Part shown: piece after piece, positions 1 through 8,900 of the stretch
How positions within the stretch are numbered: the first letter of the stretch is position 1
How the letters are laid out: every line of letters begins with the position of its first letter
Source: Anaerolineae bacterium
GTDB taxonomy: Bacteria > Chloroflexota > Anaerolineae > B4-G1
NCBI GenBank assembly: GCA_016783285.1
Contig: JADHWW010000111.1
Location: 1 to 37,275 of the forward strand
DNA length: 37,275 nt
Direction of reading: 5' to 3'
Notes under the pieces: model-generated
Databases searched by the model: none
What the model was told of the DNA's origin: nothing
What the model saw: the letters and a program-made list of their open reading frames with translations, nothing else
Translations under genes and position numbers: made by a program

Positions 1-64
1 TACCATAATCGTCACAGTCTGGGTTAGGGCAGAAATCGCCCACTCGAGCTTGTTTTTGGCACAT
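1..64 (-). CDS. Transposase N-terminus, partial (runs off the left edge)
   Basis: An open frame begins at an ATG at 64-62 on the minus strand, preceded by a GGGAGGTG ribosome site, and stays open to the window edge. The readable 20 or so residues contain FCPNPDCDDYG, a C-P-N-P-x-C zinc-finger-like start that I associate with the N-termini of several insertion-sequence transposases. A good sigma70 promoter lies just upstream at 97-125, and the sequence around 101-138 recurs inverted at 14896-14933, as expected for the end of a mobile element. The IS family cannot be named from so few residues. Another zinc-ribbon protein is possible. Confidence 0.5.
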   Translation of the reverse strand, partial: MCQKQARVGDFCPNPDCDDYG

Positions 65-96
65 TTGCACCTCCCTCTGAGTGTCAACTGTGCTGC

Positions 97-125
97 ATTA
101 TACCTCATCCTTCGACAACACTCAA
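97..125 (-). promoter_or_regulatory. Sigma70 promoter for the transposase-like gene
   Basis: On the minus strand TTGAGT (125-120) and TATAAT (102-97) are separated by 17 bases, a near-consensus promoter. It points at the ATG at 64. It lies inside the repeated element end at 101-138. Confidence 0.6.
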
Positions 126-138
126 GAGGGGGACTACC
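101..138 (-). repeat. Mobile-element end, copy 1 (inverted partner at 14896-14933)
   Basis: The 38 bases here match the reverse complement of 14896-14933 at 36 of 38 positions. Weaker similarity continues about 12 bases further on the transposase side and stops abruptly on the other side near 138. This suggests that 138 is the outer boundary of an insertion element whose body extends leftward out of the window. Confidence 0.6.
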
Positions 139-176
139 GAAGAACTCATAAAGGCCTAATGGGTGCAGAATAAGGT

Positions 177-380
177 TTGAACTCGTTTCAGACGCAAGAC
201 GAGATTTGGCTGGTCACTCTTGACCCAACCTTCGGTGCAGAGATTCGCAAGACGCGCCCAGTCGGCGTCGTCAGTTCGAATGTAGTCGGCGCACTACCAA
301 TAGGTGCACGTTGCCAAGCCGCGCGGCAGGTGAGCTTTATCGTTAGAGCGCTCCGTCGTCCAAGCAAGGTCGCTTTGTAA
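177..380 (+). pseudogene. MazF/PemK-like toxin remnant
   Basis: The first about 40 residues, from a TTG start, read as a MazF/PemK-family endoribonuclease: DEIWLVTLDPTFGAEIRKTR followed by a PVGVVSSN-type strand. After the GALPI segment the sequence no longer resembles the family (the usual R-x-V-V-P-L-T strand is missing) and the frame stops at 67 residues instead of about 110. I did not find the missing part in the other frames. No antitoxin precedes it. It is best read as a broken toxin gene; an intact relative of the same family lies at 15246-15569. Confidence 0.6.
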
Positions 381-438
381 ACTACTCTACACTGGTGTTT
401 GTGTGCAATAAGCGGTATACTTATAGGTAGAGGTGAGT

Positions 439-636
439 ATGGAAACAATTACTATTAGTGTGACCAATGACCGCTTGTCAAAACTCAGAGAGGTGGCGTC
501 GGGCTTTGATGTTACCCTCGAGGAATTGACACGTCTGAGTATCGAGAACCTGCTCCTACAACCTGAAGCCGCGTTCCAGCGAGCGATGGAATACACACTC
601 AACAAGAATGAGGAGCTCTATCAACGGCTGGCATAA
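439..636 (+). CDS. Small antitoxin-like DNA-binding protein paired with Doc
   Basis: A 65-residue protein with a beta strand ([18 protein letters not shown]) followed by helices, the layout of the short antitoxins commonly found directly upstream of Doc toxins. I place the start at ATG 439 because AGAGGTG lies just upstream; a GTG at 433 is also possible. A TATACT -10-like box at 416-421 may drive it, but no convincing -35 is visible. Its stop overlaps the next start by one base (TAATG), indicating translational coupling to the Doc gene. It presumably neutralises Doc and represses the operon; this is inferred from context. Confidence 0.65.
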   Translation: METITISVTNDRLSKLREVASGFDVTLEELTRLSIENLLLQPEAAFQRAMEYTLNKNEELYQRLA

Positions 637-914
637 TGCGCTATCTCACGCTCAACGAAGTTCTGATTCTTCATCGTCGTATCATTGAGGAATCCGGCGG
701 CACAGCAGGTATTCGAGACCTAAGCATGCTCGAGTCGGCATTGGCTCAACCTCGCCAAACGTTCAGCGGTATAGATCTCTACCCTACACTTGTCGAGAAA
801 GCCGCGGCGTTGGGCTTCTCCCTCATCAAGAATCACCCGTTTGTGGATGGCAACAAGCGTGTTGGTCACGCGGCTTTGTGGTGGGTGTTGAAGAGGTACT
901 CGAACAAGGAGTGA
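636..914 (+). pseudogene. doc: Doc (Fic-fold) toxin, C-terminally truncated
   Basis: Doc toxins transfer phosphate to elongation factor Tu through the Fic motif HPFxxGNKR. Here the motif is present as [14 protein letters not shown] (residues about 68-81), and the N-terminal [15 protein letters not shown] helix and the [10 protein letters not shown] segment are typical. Family members run to about 120-130 residues and continue with an LNGY-type segment. This one leaves the family pattern right after the motif ([12 protein letters not shown]) and ends at 92 residues. The stop codon at 912-914 sits three bases before the hdrA start, so a deletion or insertion junction probably lies near 885. The toxin is likely inactive. 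Confidence 0.65.
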
Positions 915-916
915 TT

Positions 917-3421
917 ATGGCAGAAGACAACGGAAACCAAGACCTGCGCATCGGCGTGTACGTTTGCCATTGCGGGTCCAATATCGCCGGGGTCATTGAT
1001 CCCAGCGTCTTGGCCGATTACGCAGCGACGCTGCCCGGCGTGGTCCACGCAGTTGACACCACATATGCCTGTGCGGATAGTGGCCAGACTCTCATAAAAA
1101 AGGACATTGAGAAGTACAACCTGAACCGGGTGGTGGTTTCGGCCTGTTCGCCAAAGATGCACGAGCCGACTTTCCGCGCCGTTGTGGCTGAAGCGGGGCT
1201 CAACCCCTTCCTGATGGAGATGGCCAACATCCGCGAGCAATGCACGTGGGCGCACGGCCACGACCCTGAAGGGGCGTTGGCAAAGGCCAAGGCTCTGACC
1301 GCTGCCGCCGTCGCTAAGGCCTCCTTTCTCACGCCGCTGGACATGATCAAGGTGCCCGTCACCAAGCGGGCGATGGTCATCGGCGCGGGCGTGGCGGGCA
1401 TCAGCGCCGCGCTGGATCTGGGAGATCAAGGGATTGATACTATCCTGGTAGAAAAGCAGCCGACCATCGGGGGGGTCATGGCGCAGTTGAACAAGACCTT
1501 CCCCACGATGGACTGTAGTATATGAATTCTGGCCCCCAAAATGGTTGACGCGGCGCGTCATCCCAGGGTGGATGTGAGGACGTATACTGAAGTCGAGCGA
1601 GTGGATGGCTTCGTCGGCAACTTCAAAGTGCTGTTACGCGAAAAGTCCAGATATGTGCACGCAGACCGCTGCAACGGCTGCGGCGAATGTGTGCCTGTCT
1701 GCCCCATCGAAGTCCCCAACTATTTTGAGATGAATCTGGCCCCCCGCAAGGCGATAGACGTGCCGATGAGCCAGTCGGTGCCTCTCGTCTACAGCATTGA
1801 CATGGATGCCTGTATCCAGTGTTACAAGTGCGTCGAAGCGTGCGGCAAATTGGAGGCGATTGACTTTAGCATTGAGGACAAGTTGGTCTGGGAGGACATC
1901 GGCACGATCATCGCCGCCACCGGCTACAGCCACTTTGACCCCAGTGTGATACCCGAATATGGTTATGGCCGCTTCTCTAACGTGATCACAGCAATGGAGA
2001 TAGAGCGGCTCAATAACTCGGCCGGGCCAACCAGTGGGGACCTGATCCGGCCCAGCGACGGTGCCCACCCCAGGCGGATGGCCATCATCAACTGCGTCGG
2101 ATCGCGCGACAAACGTTTCAATCCCTGGTGCTCGAACTTCTGCTGCATGTACGCCATCAAAAACGCCATTCTCTTGAAGCAAGCCCATCCAGACATGGAG
2201 ATCACCATCTACTACATAGATATTCGCACTCCCTCCAAGGGATACGAGGCATTCTATGACCGGGCGCGCGAGATGGGCATAAACTTCACCCAGGGCCGTC
2301 CCAGCCTGATCACCGAAGACCCTGAAACGCGCAATCTTTTTGTGCATTCTGAGGATGTGGCGCTGGGTTGCACGACCGAGCTTGAGTATGACATGGTGAT
2401 GCTCAACCAGGCAGCGATTCCACAGCCTGACGCGGACACGATGAGTTCGCTGCTCAATCTCAGCCAGAGTCCCGGCGGATGGTATATGGAGTACCACCCC
2501 AAGCTGCGCCCGATGGACTGTCCGACCGACGGGCTTTTCCTGGCCGGCGCGTGCCAGGGGCCCAAGGACATTCCTGCCAGCGTGGCACAAGGGTCGGCGG
2601 CGGCGTCACGGGCCGGGCGGGTGCTCCACTCAGACGAGTGGGAGATTGAGCCGGTCGTGGCCAGTGTGTGGGAGGACCGCTGCATCAGCGCCCAGGGTAA
2701 AAAGTGTGGCCTCTGTGCCAAGGCGTGCCCTTACGGCGCTATCGAGTACGAGCAGGGTAAGCCGGCCAAAGTGGTCACCGCCAAGTGTCACGGCTGCGGC
2801 GGTTGCGTGGCAGAATGTCCCCATAACGCGATTACCCAGTTACACTTCACCGATGCGCAAATTCTGGCCCAGATCCGGGCTCTGCTGGCCGACAAGCCGG
2901 AGGAAAAGATCCTGACTTTTCGCTGCAACTGGTGTTCCTACCCCGGCGCCGATCTGGCCGGGACCAGCCACTTCGAGTACTCGTCCAACGAGCGCGGGCT
3001 GCGCGTGATGTGTGCAGCCCGCGTGGACAATGACTTTATCTACGAGGCTTTCCGCCTGGGCGCGGGCGCGGTGCTTTTTTCCGGCTGTCACTCGCAGGAC
3101 TGCCACTACATCACCGGGCAGCCAGTTGGAGCGAGACGCGCCGAACGGCTGCTCAAAACCTTTGGCAAAATGGGCATGACGCCGGGGCGGTTCCGCATCG
3201 AGTGGATGAGCGCGGCTGAAGGCGACAAGTATGCACGGGTGATCAACGAGATGCAGGCTACGTTGGACTCGATCCCCAAAGAAGAATTACTGGAGGAGAT
3301 CGAACGGCTGCGGCCGACGATGGAGAAACGCGCCCGCCGGATGCGCGAGGCGCCACAAGTCGAGGAAGCGTTGGCGTATGCGGACAAACTCAAAGCGGCT
3401 ATCATTGGGCAGGAGGTGTAG
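917..3421 (+). CDS. hdrA: HdrA-MvhD fusion, candidate selenoprotein (in-frame UGA at codon 203)
   Basis: HdrA is the FAD and iron-sulfur core of heterodisulfide-reductase-type electron-bifurcating complexes. Starting at ATG 917 (AAGGAG six bases upstream) the frame gives about 834 residues if the TGA at 1523-1525 is read through. Order of parts: N-terminal CHC domain (C17, C19); Rossmann FAD motif GAGVAG near 155; D-C-S-I-UGA-I-L-A-P-K at 199-208; ferredoxin clusters C252xxCxxCxxxC and C299xxCxxCxxxC; VGSRD segment; two C-terminal 4Fe-4S clusters from about 597; then an MvhD domain from about 665 (RCNWCSYPGADLAG, later GCHSQDCH). Both sides of the UGA are uninterrupted HdrA sequence in one frame, and the paralogue at 5933 has cysteine at this position. 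HdrA is a known selenoprotein family in methanogens and some bacteria. An ordinary nonsense mutation is the alternative. Conventional gene callers would split it at 1525 and restart at 1541. Confidence 0.85.
1523..1525 (+). other. In-frame UGA, candidate selenocysteine codon
   Basis: The TGA replaces the second cysteine of the conserved D-C-x-x-C-I-L-x-P-K motif next to the FAD site of HdrA. The second HdrA in the operon reads NDCAMCILSPK at the equivalent place (C66), so the alignment is exact with no gap. The frame continues for 632 further codons. Confidence 0.7.
1542..1565 (+). promoter_or_regulatory. SECIS-like hairpin 3' of the UGA
   Basis: TGACGC (1546-1551) pairs perfectly with GCGTCA (1555-1560) around a GGC loop. 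Below it comes a U-U mismatch (1545/1561), then G-C pairs 1544/1562 and 1543/1563, and T1542 with A1565 if C1564 bulges. The apical loop starts 26 bases after the UGA and has G in its first two positions. These features agree with my recollection of the bacterial SECIS model (upper stem, U mismatch or bulge, G in loop, loop about 16-37 bases from UGA). It was read by eye, with no folding computed. Confidence 0.5.
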
Positions 3422-3422
3422 G

Positions 3423-4064
3423 GTGGTGAGCCACAGGTCGCCTGTGGGGCAAATTGCCAATTTGCCCAACGAAATCCTGGACGAGACCTTTGCTGATCAA
3501 GTTCGCGCCTTCCCTGGCGGCGAAAAAATAACGTACTGCTTCTCCTGCGGAACCTGTACGGCCACCTGCCCCATCAAGTGGGTGGAAGAGAATTACAACC
3601 CGCGCCGTATTATCAGGATGGTGATGCTGGGAATGAGGGACGAGGTTCTGTCCAGCCCGTTCATCTGGCTCTGTTCGGCCTGCGATATCTGTTACCGGCG
3701 CTGCCCCCAAGATGTGCGCATTTCGGATCTGATGAAGGCGATTCGCAGCGTGGCTATCCGTGAGGGGTATGCGCCGGTAAGGGCCGTTGCCCAAGTGAAC
3801 GAACGGGCATGTGCAGGTTGTGGCATGTGCGCTCAGGCTTGCCCCTACGAAGCCATCGAGTTGACGCCCAGGTGGGTGACGATACAACAGACGCTGAGAC
3901 AACGGAGAGTCTTGCCCAAAGTGGACAAGTTTCTCTGCCAGGGGTGTAGCATCTGCACTACTACCTGCCCGGTTTCTGCCATCAGTGTGACAGACATCGG
4001 CGACGACACGATCGTCGCTCAGATCAGAGGGTTCGCAGAAGAGACGGGGAACAATGAACGATGA
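3423..4064 (+). CDS. hdrC: HdrC-like iron-sulfur protein with extra ferredoxin domain
   Basis: About 213 residues. The N-terminal half has two HdrC-type motifs, CFSCGTCTATCP and CSACDICYRRCP, separated by the usual NPRRIIRMVMLG helix; the C-terminal half adds two bacterial ferredoxin motifs, CAGCGMCAQACP and CQGCSICTTTCP. HdrC passes electrons between the HdrA flavin core and the HdrB active site; the extra two clusters would lengthen the wire. The GTG at 3423 is chosen because AGGAGG at 3411-3416 is well spaced (GTG 3426 is also possible). The first about 15 residues are encoded by a pair of hairpin repeats (3431-3467) and look like repeat-derived extra peptide. It follows hdrA by one base and its end overlaps mvhD. 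Confidence 0.8.
   Translation: MVSHRSPVGQIANLPNEILDETFADQVRAFPGGEKITYCFSCGTCTATCPIKWVEENYNPRRIIRMVMLGMRDEVLSSPFIWLCSACDICYRRCPQDVRISDLMKAIRSVAIREGYAPVRAVAQVNERACAGCGMCAQACPYEAIELTPRWVTIQQTLRQRRVLPKVDKFLCQGCSICTTTCPVSAISVTDIGDDTIVAQIRGFAEETGNNER
3431..3467 (+). repeat. Tandem hairpin repeat at the start of the hdrC-like gene
   Basis: Two perfect hairpins sit back to back and share one base: CCACAGG-TCG-CCTGTGG (3431-3447) and GGGCAAATT-GCC-AATTTGCCC (3447-3467). The second has the same TTGCCAA centre as the hairpin at 20401-20419 and is read in frame as GQIANLP. Similar peptide QIANL is encoded three times at 9662-9706. Confidence 0.75.
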
Positions 4065-4494
4065 AACAATGAACAATGAACGAGATTGGGAACCCAGGAT
4101 CGTGGTCTTCTTGTGCGATTGGTGCTTATACTCCGAACTTGATCGGGCTGACATTGCCAGGGTTCAGGAACAGCCCAACGTTCGGGTCGTGAAGATTCCT
4201 TGCCTGGGAAGGATGGACCCACTGCACGTCTTGATGGCCTTGCAGGAAGGCATAGATGGCGTGCTGGTAGCCGGCTGTCACCTGGGGGACTGTCACTACA
4301 AGCGGGGCAACTTTATGGCAGAGAATAGGATAGCCGTCCTGCAAACGGTTCTGGAAGCCGCCGGAGTGATGAAAGGGAGAGCAAGATTCGCCCACATCTC
4401 GACCGCGGAAAGGGGCATATTGCCTCGTCTGATAGAAGAGGTGCAGGAAGAAGTGAAGGCGCTAGGCCCGATTGAGCAGCCTTGGATGGTTTAG
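4054..4494 (+). CDS. mvhD: MvhD-type iron-sulfur electron-transfer subunit
   Basis: MvhD carries a 2Fe-2S cluster that hands electrons from a donor enzyme (hydrogenase, formate dehydrogenase and others) to HdrA. The 146-residue protein has the family's landmarks: C-D-W-C early (where others have CNWC), the IPCLGRMDPLHVLMALQEG segment and GCHLGDCHYKRGN. The start ATG 4054 overlaps the hdrC-like gene by 11 bases with a GGGGA site upstream; the first 10 residues (MNDETMNNER) come from an AATGAAC-type direct repeat, so a start at 4069 is also possible. This is the second MvhD module in the operon, the first being fused to HdrA, which hints at two electron entry points. Confidence 0.85.
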   Translation: MNDETMNNERDWEPRIVVFLCDWCLYSELDRADIARVQEQPNVRVVKIPCLGRMDPLHVLMALQEGIDGVLVAGCHLGDCHYKRGNFMAENRIAVLQTVLEAAGVMKGRARFAHISTAERGILPRLIEEVQEEVKALGPIEQPWMV

Positions 4495-4541
4495 TGATTG
4501 GAGATTGGAGATTAGAGATTAGAGATTGGAGATTGGGGAGG
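4491..4541 (+). repeat. GATTGGA/GATTAGA direct repeats between mvhD and hdrD-like
   Basis: About six 7-base units of the type GATTGGA or GATTAGA run in tandem in the intergenic space, ending just before the GGGGAGGAG ribosome site of the next gene. No protein or RNA function is evident. Confidence 0.7.
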
Positions 4542-4549
4542 AGTAAGGA

Positions 4550-5845
4550 ATGGGTCAGGGATTAGTTAGTGAAGCATCACTCACAAACCGGGTAAATGAT
4601 CTCAGCGGACAGACTATACAATTGTGTTATCATTGCCACAAGTGCACGGCCGGCTGTCCTGCCGCTTTTGCCATGGAGTACGGGCCTGACCGCATCTTGC
4701 GCCTGATCCAATTTGGGCAGCAGGAACGGTTACTGAGCAGCCGGGACCCCTGGCTTTGCCTGGGGTGCGAGATGTGCGGCGCGTTTTGCCCCAACGAGAT
4801 AGACATCAACGAAGTGATGATCGCGCTCAAGGAAATAGCGGGTGAGACAGGCTACCGGGTTCAAGATTGTCAGGAACTGCGCGAACTCCTGGCCGACTAC
4901 CTGGTGCAACGACCTGAGACGGTGATTGACGACCGGCTGTGCGAAGGCATCTCGCGCCTCGATCACTTGAGCCAGACCATCACGGCAGAGCACAATATCA
5001 GCGGCGACGACAACAGCGACCGGCTGATCTGGAGCCAGAACCTGGAGCACATTCCACCCGGGCTGGAGGGCAAGAAAGGAGCCGAGATCGTCTATTTCGT
5101 CGGCTGTGTCGCCTCTTTCTTCCCCCGCAGTTACCGCGTGCCCCAGGCATTCACCTCGATTATGGAAGCGAGCAACGCTGATTTCACCACGCTGGGGGGG
5201 CAGGAGTGGTGTTGTGGTTACCCCCTGCTCTCGATGGGACGGCTGGAGGATGCCAAGACGCTGATCCGGCATAACGTCGAGCAGGTCAAGGAACTCGGCG
5301 CTTCTCGCGTCGTCTTCGCGTGTCCTTCCTGCTATCACATGTGGAAGCACGTCTACCCGGACGTACTGGAGGAGGAAATCGGCCTGGAAGTGCTGCACGC
5401 TACGGAATTGATGGCCGAGATGATCGCGCAGGGAGCCATTGAGTTGGGAGAGCCTGCCCTGAGCTTGCCGAAGGGGATGGACCTGCGAGTGACCTATCAT
5501 GACCCCTGTGACCTGGGGCGCAAGAGCGGCGTCTTTGAAGCGCCACGCCAGGTGTTGCGGAGTATCCCCGGCCTCACTTTCGTGGAGATGAGCAGTTATG
5601 GGCAGATCTCCGAGTGCTGTGGCGGCGGGGGCAACCTGGAAAGTTTCGATCCGGACGTCGTCTCTGAGGTATCGTTGCACCGGATTGACCGGGCCTGTGA
5701 GGTGGACGCGCAGGTGATCATCTCTGCCTGCCAGCAGTGCGAGCGCACGCTGACCGCGGCGGTGCGCCGCCACGAGCAGGCACGTCGCGCGCGCATACGG
5801 GTGATGGACGTGACAGAGTTGGTCTGGAAGGCCATGGAACAATGA
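4550..5845 (+). CDS. hdrD: HdrC-HdrB fusion (HdrD-like) heterodisulfide reductase subunit
   Basis: The 431-residue protein joins an HdrC-like N-terminus (CYHCHKCTAGCP near 26-37 and CLGCEMCGAFCP near 69-80) to an HdrB-like C-terminus. Both non-cubane 4Fe-4S motifs of HdrB appear complete: first GC-V, EWCCGYP, ACPSC; second HDPC, ECCGGGG, ACQQC. In HdrB these two clusters perform the disulfide reduction, so this subunit should hold the catalytic thiol/disulfide-like site of the complex. The natural substrate is unknown; non-methanogens usually lack CoM-S-S-CoB. A dispersed repeat at 5453-5476 adds the peptide PALSLPKG in a loop. Fusions of this order are known as HdrD in membrane-bound methanogen enzymes, but no HdrE-like membrane partner is seen here. 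Confidence 0.85.
   Translation: MGQGLVSEASLTNRVNDLSGQTIQLCYHCHKCTAGCPAAFAMEYGPDRILRLIQFGQQERLLSSRDPWLCLGCEMCGAFCPNEIDINEVMIALKEIAGETGYRVQDCQELRELLADYLVQRPETVIDDRLCEGISRLDHLSQTITAEHNISGDDNSDRLIWSQNLEHIPPGLEGKKGAEIVYFVGCVASFFPRSYRVPQAFTSIMEASNADFTTLGGQEWCCGYPLLSMGRLEDAKTLIRHNVEQVKELGASRVVFACPSCYHMWKHVYPDVLEEEIGLEVLHATELMAEMIAQGAIELGEPALSLPKGMDLRVTYHDPCDLGRKSGVFEAPRQVLRSIPGLTFVEMSSYGQISECCGGGGNLESFDPDVVSEVSLHRIDRACEVDAQVIISACQQCERTLTAAVRRHEQARRARIRVMDVTELVWKAMEQ
5453..5476 (+). repeat. Dispersed repeat family A, copy 1 (in hdrD-like gene)
   Basis: CCCTGAGCTTGCCGAAGG core, read in frame as ALSLPKG. Related copies, inverted, lie at 9515-9536 and 17150-17174, and a diverged one at 34271-34290. Confidence 0.7.
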
Positions 5846-5888
5846 ACCAATGAATCAATGAACAATGAATCAATGAACCAATGAACAA
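5837..5888 (+). repeat. AATGAACC/AATGAATC direct repeats before the large HdrA gene
   Basis: Six near-tandem units of CAATGAAC or CAATGAATC begin over the end of the hdrD-like gene and fill most of the intergenic gap. The same AATGAAC unit occurs at 4054-4081. Confidence 0.7.
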
Positions 5889-5932
5889 AGGACACGGATC
5901 ATTCAGGCGAGTTCTAAGGTTTAGGAGACGAG

Positions 5933-8900
5933 ATGATAAAGTTCTCTGAGGATAACAGTGGTGAGGTCGGTGCGGCGCTGGTCGTTGGCGCTGGCATTGG
6001 AGGCATCCAGGCCTCGCTGGACCTGGCGGACGCCGGGTTCAGGGTATACCTGCTGGACAAAAGCCCCGCCATCGGCGGCACGATGGCGCAACTCGACAAG
6101 ACGTTCCCCACCAACGACTGCGCCATGTGCATCCTCTCGCCCAAGCTGGTGGAGTGCGGCCGGCATCTCAACATCGAGGTGATGACCTACGCCGAACTGG
6201 AGAGCGTCGAAGGCGAACCGGGCAATTTCACGGCGCGCGTGCGCCAGAAGCCGCGTTACGTCGTCGTGGACGAATGTACCGGCTGTGGCGACTGCGCGGC
6301 AGTCTGTCCCATCACCTGTTCCGACCAGTTCAACGCTGACCTATCCGAGCGGCAGGCGGTCTACAGGCTCTACCCGCAGGCGATGCCCAACGCCTACGTC
6401 ATCGAAAAGCACGGGCGTGCTCCTTGCCGCGACGCCTGTCCCACCGGGCAGCGGGCGCAGGGTTACATCGCGCTGATCCGCGAGGGTCGCTTCGCCGACG
6501 CCTACCGGGCGATCAAGGAGGACAACCCCTTCCCTGCGGTCTGCGGGCGCGTGTGCAACCACGTGTGCGAGGACGCCTGCTCGCGGGGGCAGGTTGACGA
6601 GCCGGTCAGCATCATGCGGCTCAAGCGTTTCGTCACCGACTGGGCCTTCGAGCATCCCGAAGAGGTGGCAGAAGCCTTCCGGTCCAAGATTGAGGGCGAA
6701 GAGCAAGCGCCCGCACCGACGGGCAAGCGTGTGGCCGTCGTCGGCTCCGGCCCGGCCGGCCTGACCGTGGCCCAGGACCTCAGGCTCAAGGGGCACGACG
6801 TGACGGTCTTCGAGGCGCTGCCGGTGGCCGGCGGCATGATGCGCGTCGGTATTCCCGCGTACCGGTTGCCCCACGACCTGTTGCAGCGTGAGATAGACGA
6901 GATCATAGACCTGGGCATTGAATTGAAACTGAACACCCGGGTGGACGATATAGTGGCGCTCAAAGACGACGGTTACAGTGCCGTCTTCGTGGCCATCGGT
7001 GCTCACGCCGACATACAACTCTCCATCCCTGGCGTTGACCTGCCGCAGATGCTGTTGGCGAACGATTTCTTGCGCGAGACCAGCCTGGGGCGCTACCCCG
7101 ACCTGATGGGCAAGAAGGTGATCGTGCTGGGCGGCGGCGACGTGGCGATGGACACGGCCTGCACGGCGGTGCGCATCGGCACTATGCAGGCTGACGAGGC
7201 GGACGGCGATCCGCCCGAGGTACGTATCGCCTATCGCCGCACCGAGGCGGAGATGCCGGCCCAGGAAGCCGAGTTCCGCCAGGCTGGAGAGGACGGCGTG
7301 ATCTTCGACTGGCTAGTCTCGCCGGTGGAGGTGGTCACCGACGGGGAGGCCAACGTCTGCGGTTTGGGCTGCATTCGCATGGAACTGGGCGAACCGGATG
7401 AGAGCGGGCGGCGGCGTCCGGTTCCCATCGAGGGGTCGGAGTTTGAGATGGATGCCGACGTGGTCATTTCGGCCATCGGCGCCCGGCCCAATCTGGAGTG
7501 CATCCCGGAGAGCATCGAGCGGACCTCCAATGGCCGTCAGATCGCTGTGGACGAGAACACGATGAAAACCAGCGTCGAGGGCATCTTTGCCGCTGGCGAC
7601 GCGGTGACGGGGATGGCCTTCGTGGTGGATGCCATCGGCGCCGGGCACAAGGCCGCGCGGGCGATGGATGCCTACCTGCGGGGCGAGCCAATGCCTGGCC
7701 CAGAGCCCCAACTACCGGTAGCCGAGTTGACCGAGGAGGACATCGCCCGCAAGCGGGCCGCCGGGCAGATCGTGGAAGGCGTCCGCGCCTGCACTGTGGA
7801 AGTGTCGCCGGACGAGCGCGTCCACAGCCTGTGCGAGGTCTGTGGGCCGATGACCGAGGAACAGGCCATCGCCGAAGCGAAACGCTGCTTGCAGTGTGGC
7901 GTCTGCTCCGAGTGCCTGCAATGCGTCTACGCCTGCCAGAAGCACTGCATCGACCACGATATGCGTGAGGAGGTCATTGAACTGAACGTAGGCGCGGTCG
8001 TGCTGGTGCCGGGGTCGGAGACAATGCCCGGCGACATCCGACCGGAGTTGGGATATGGGCGGCTGCCCAACGTCGTCACCAGCATCGAGTTCGAGCGTAT
8101 GCTCTCGGCCTCCGGGCCGTGGGGCGGCGTGGTGCAGCGCCCCTCCGATGGCGCACACCCGCACAAGGTGGCCTTCATCCAGTGCGTCGGCTCCCGCGAC
8201 ATCTCGTGTGACCACGGGTACTGCTCCTCGGTCTGCTGCATGTACGCTACCAAGGAAGCCATCATTGCCAAGGAGCATGCCCCCGATGTCGAACCAACCA
8301 TTTTCTACATGGACATACGCTCCTTCGGCAAGGGGTTCGAGCGTTACATCGAGCGGGCCGAGCAAGAATACGGCGTGTGCTACGTGCGCAGTATGGTCAG
8401 CACAATCACGGATGTGCCAGGCACGGGCAACTTGCGGGTCAGGTACGCCGCCCCCGACGGCAAGAACGTCGAGGAAGAGTTCGACCTGGTGGTGCTCTCG
8501 GTGGGGCTCAAGCCGCCGGAGGGCACGCGTGAGTTGGCCGAGCGGCTGGGAGTCGCGGTCAACGAATACGGCTTCGCCGAGTCTCCCATCCTGCAACCGG
8601 CCCAGACGACGAGGCCCGGCATCTTTGTCGCCGGACCGTTCAGCGAGCCGAAGGACATCCCGGAGACGGTGGTCGAGGCTTCCTGCGCGGCGGCTCAGGC
8701 CTCGGCGCTGCTGGCTGACGTGCGCGGCACGCTGACGGAGGAGCGCGTCTGGCCCGAAGAGCGCGACGTGAGCGACGAGGACCCCCGGGTGGGTGTCTTC
8801 ATCTGCCACTGCGGTATCAACATCGGCGCTGTGGTGGACGTGCCTGAGGTGGTCGAGTATGCCACAGGTTTGCCCAACGTGGTCTATGCCGAGGAAAATC

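Noticed and set aside
101..138. Transposon end as a member of repeat family A (CCTTCGACAA followed by CTCA)
   Set aside because: The resemblance is limited to about ten bases, and the full 38-base match is to 14896-14933 instead; probably coincidence.
1541..3421. A separate HdrA gene starting at ATG 1541
   Set aside because: This ATG is an internal Met in the I-L-A-P-K-M-V motif; the FAD domain it needs is in the same frame just upstream of the TGA, and no ribosome site precedes it.
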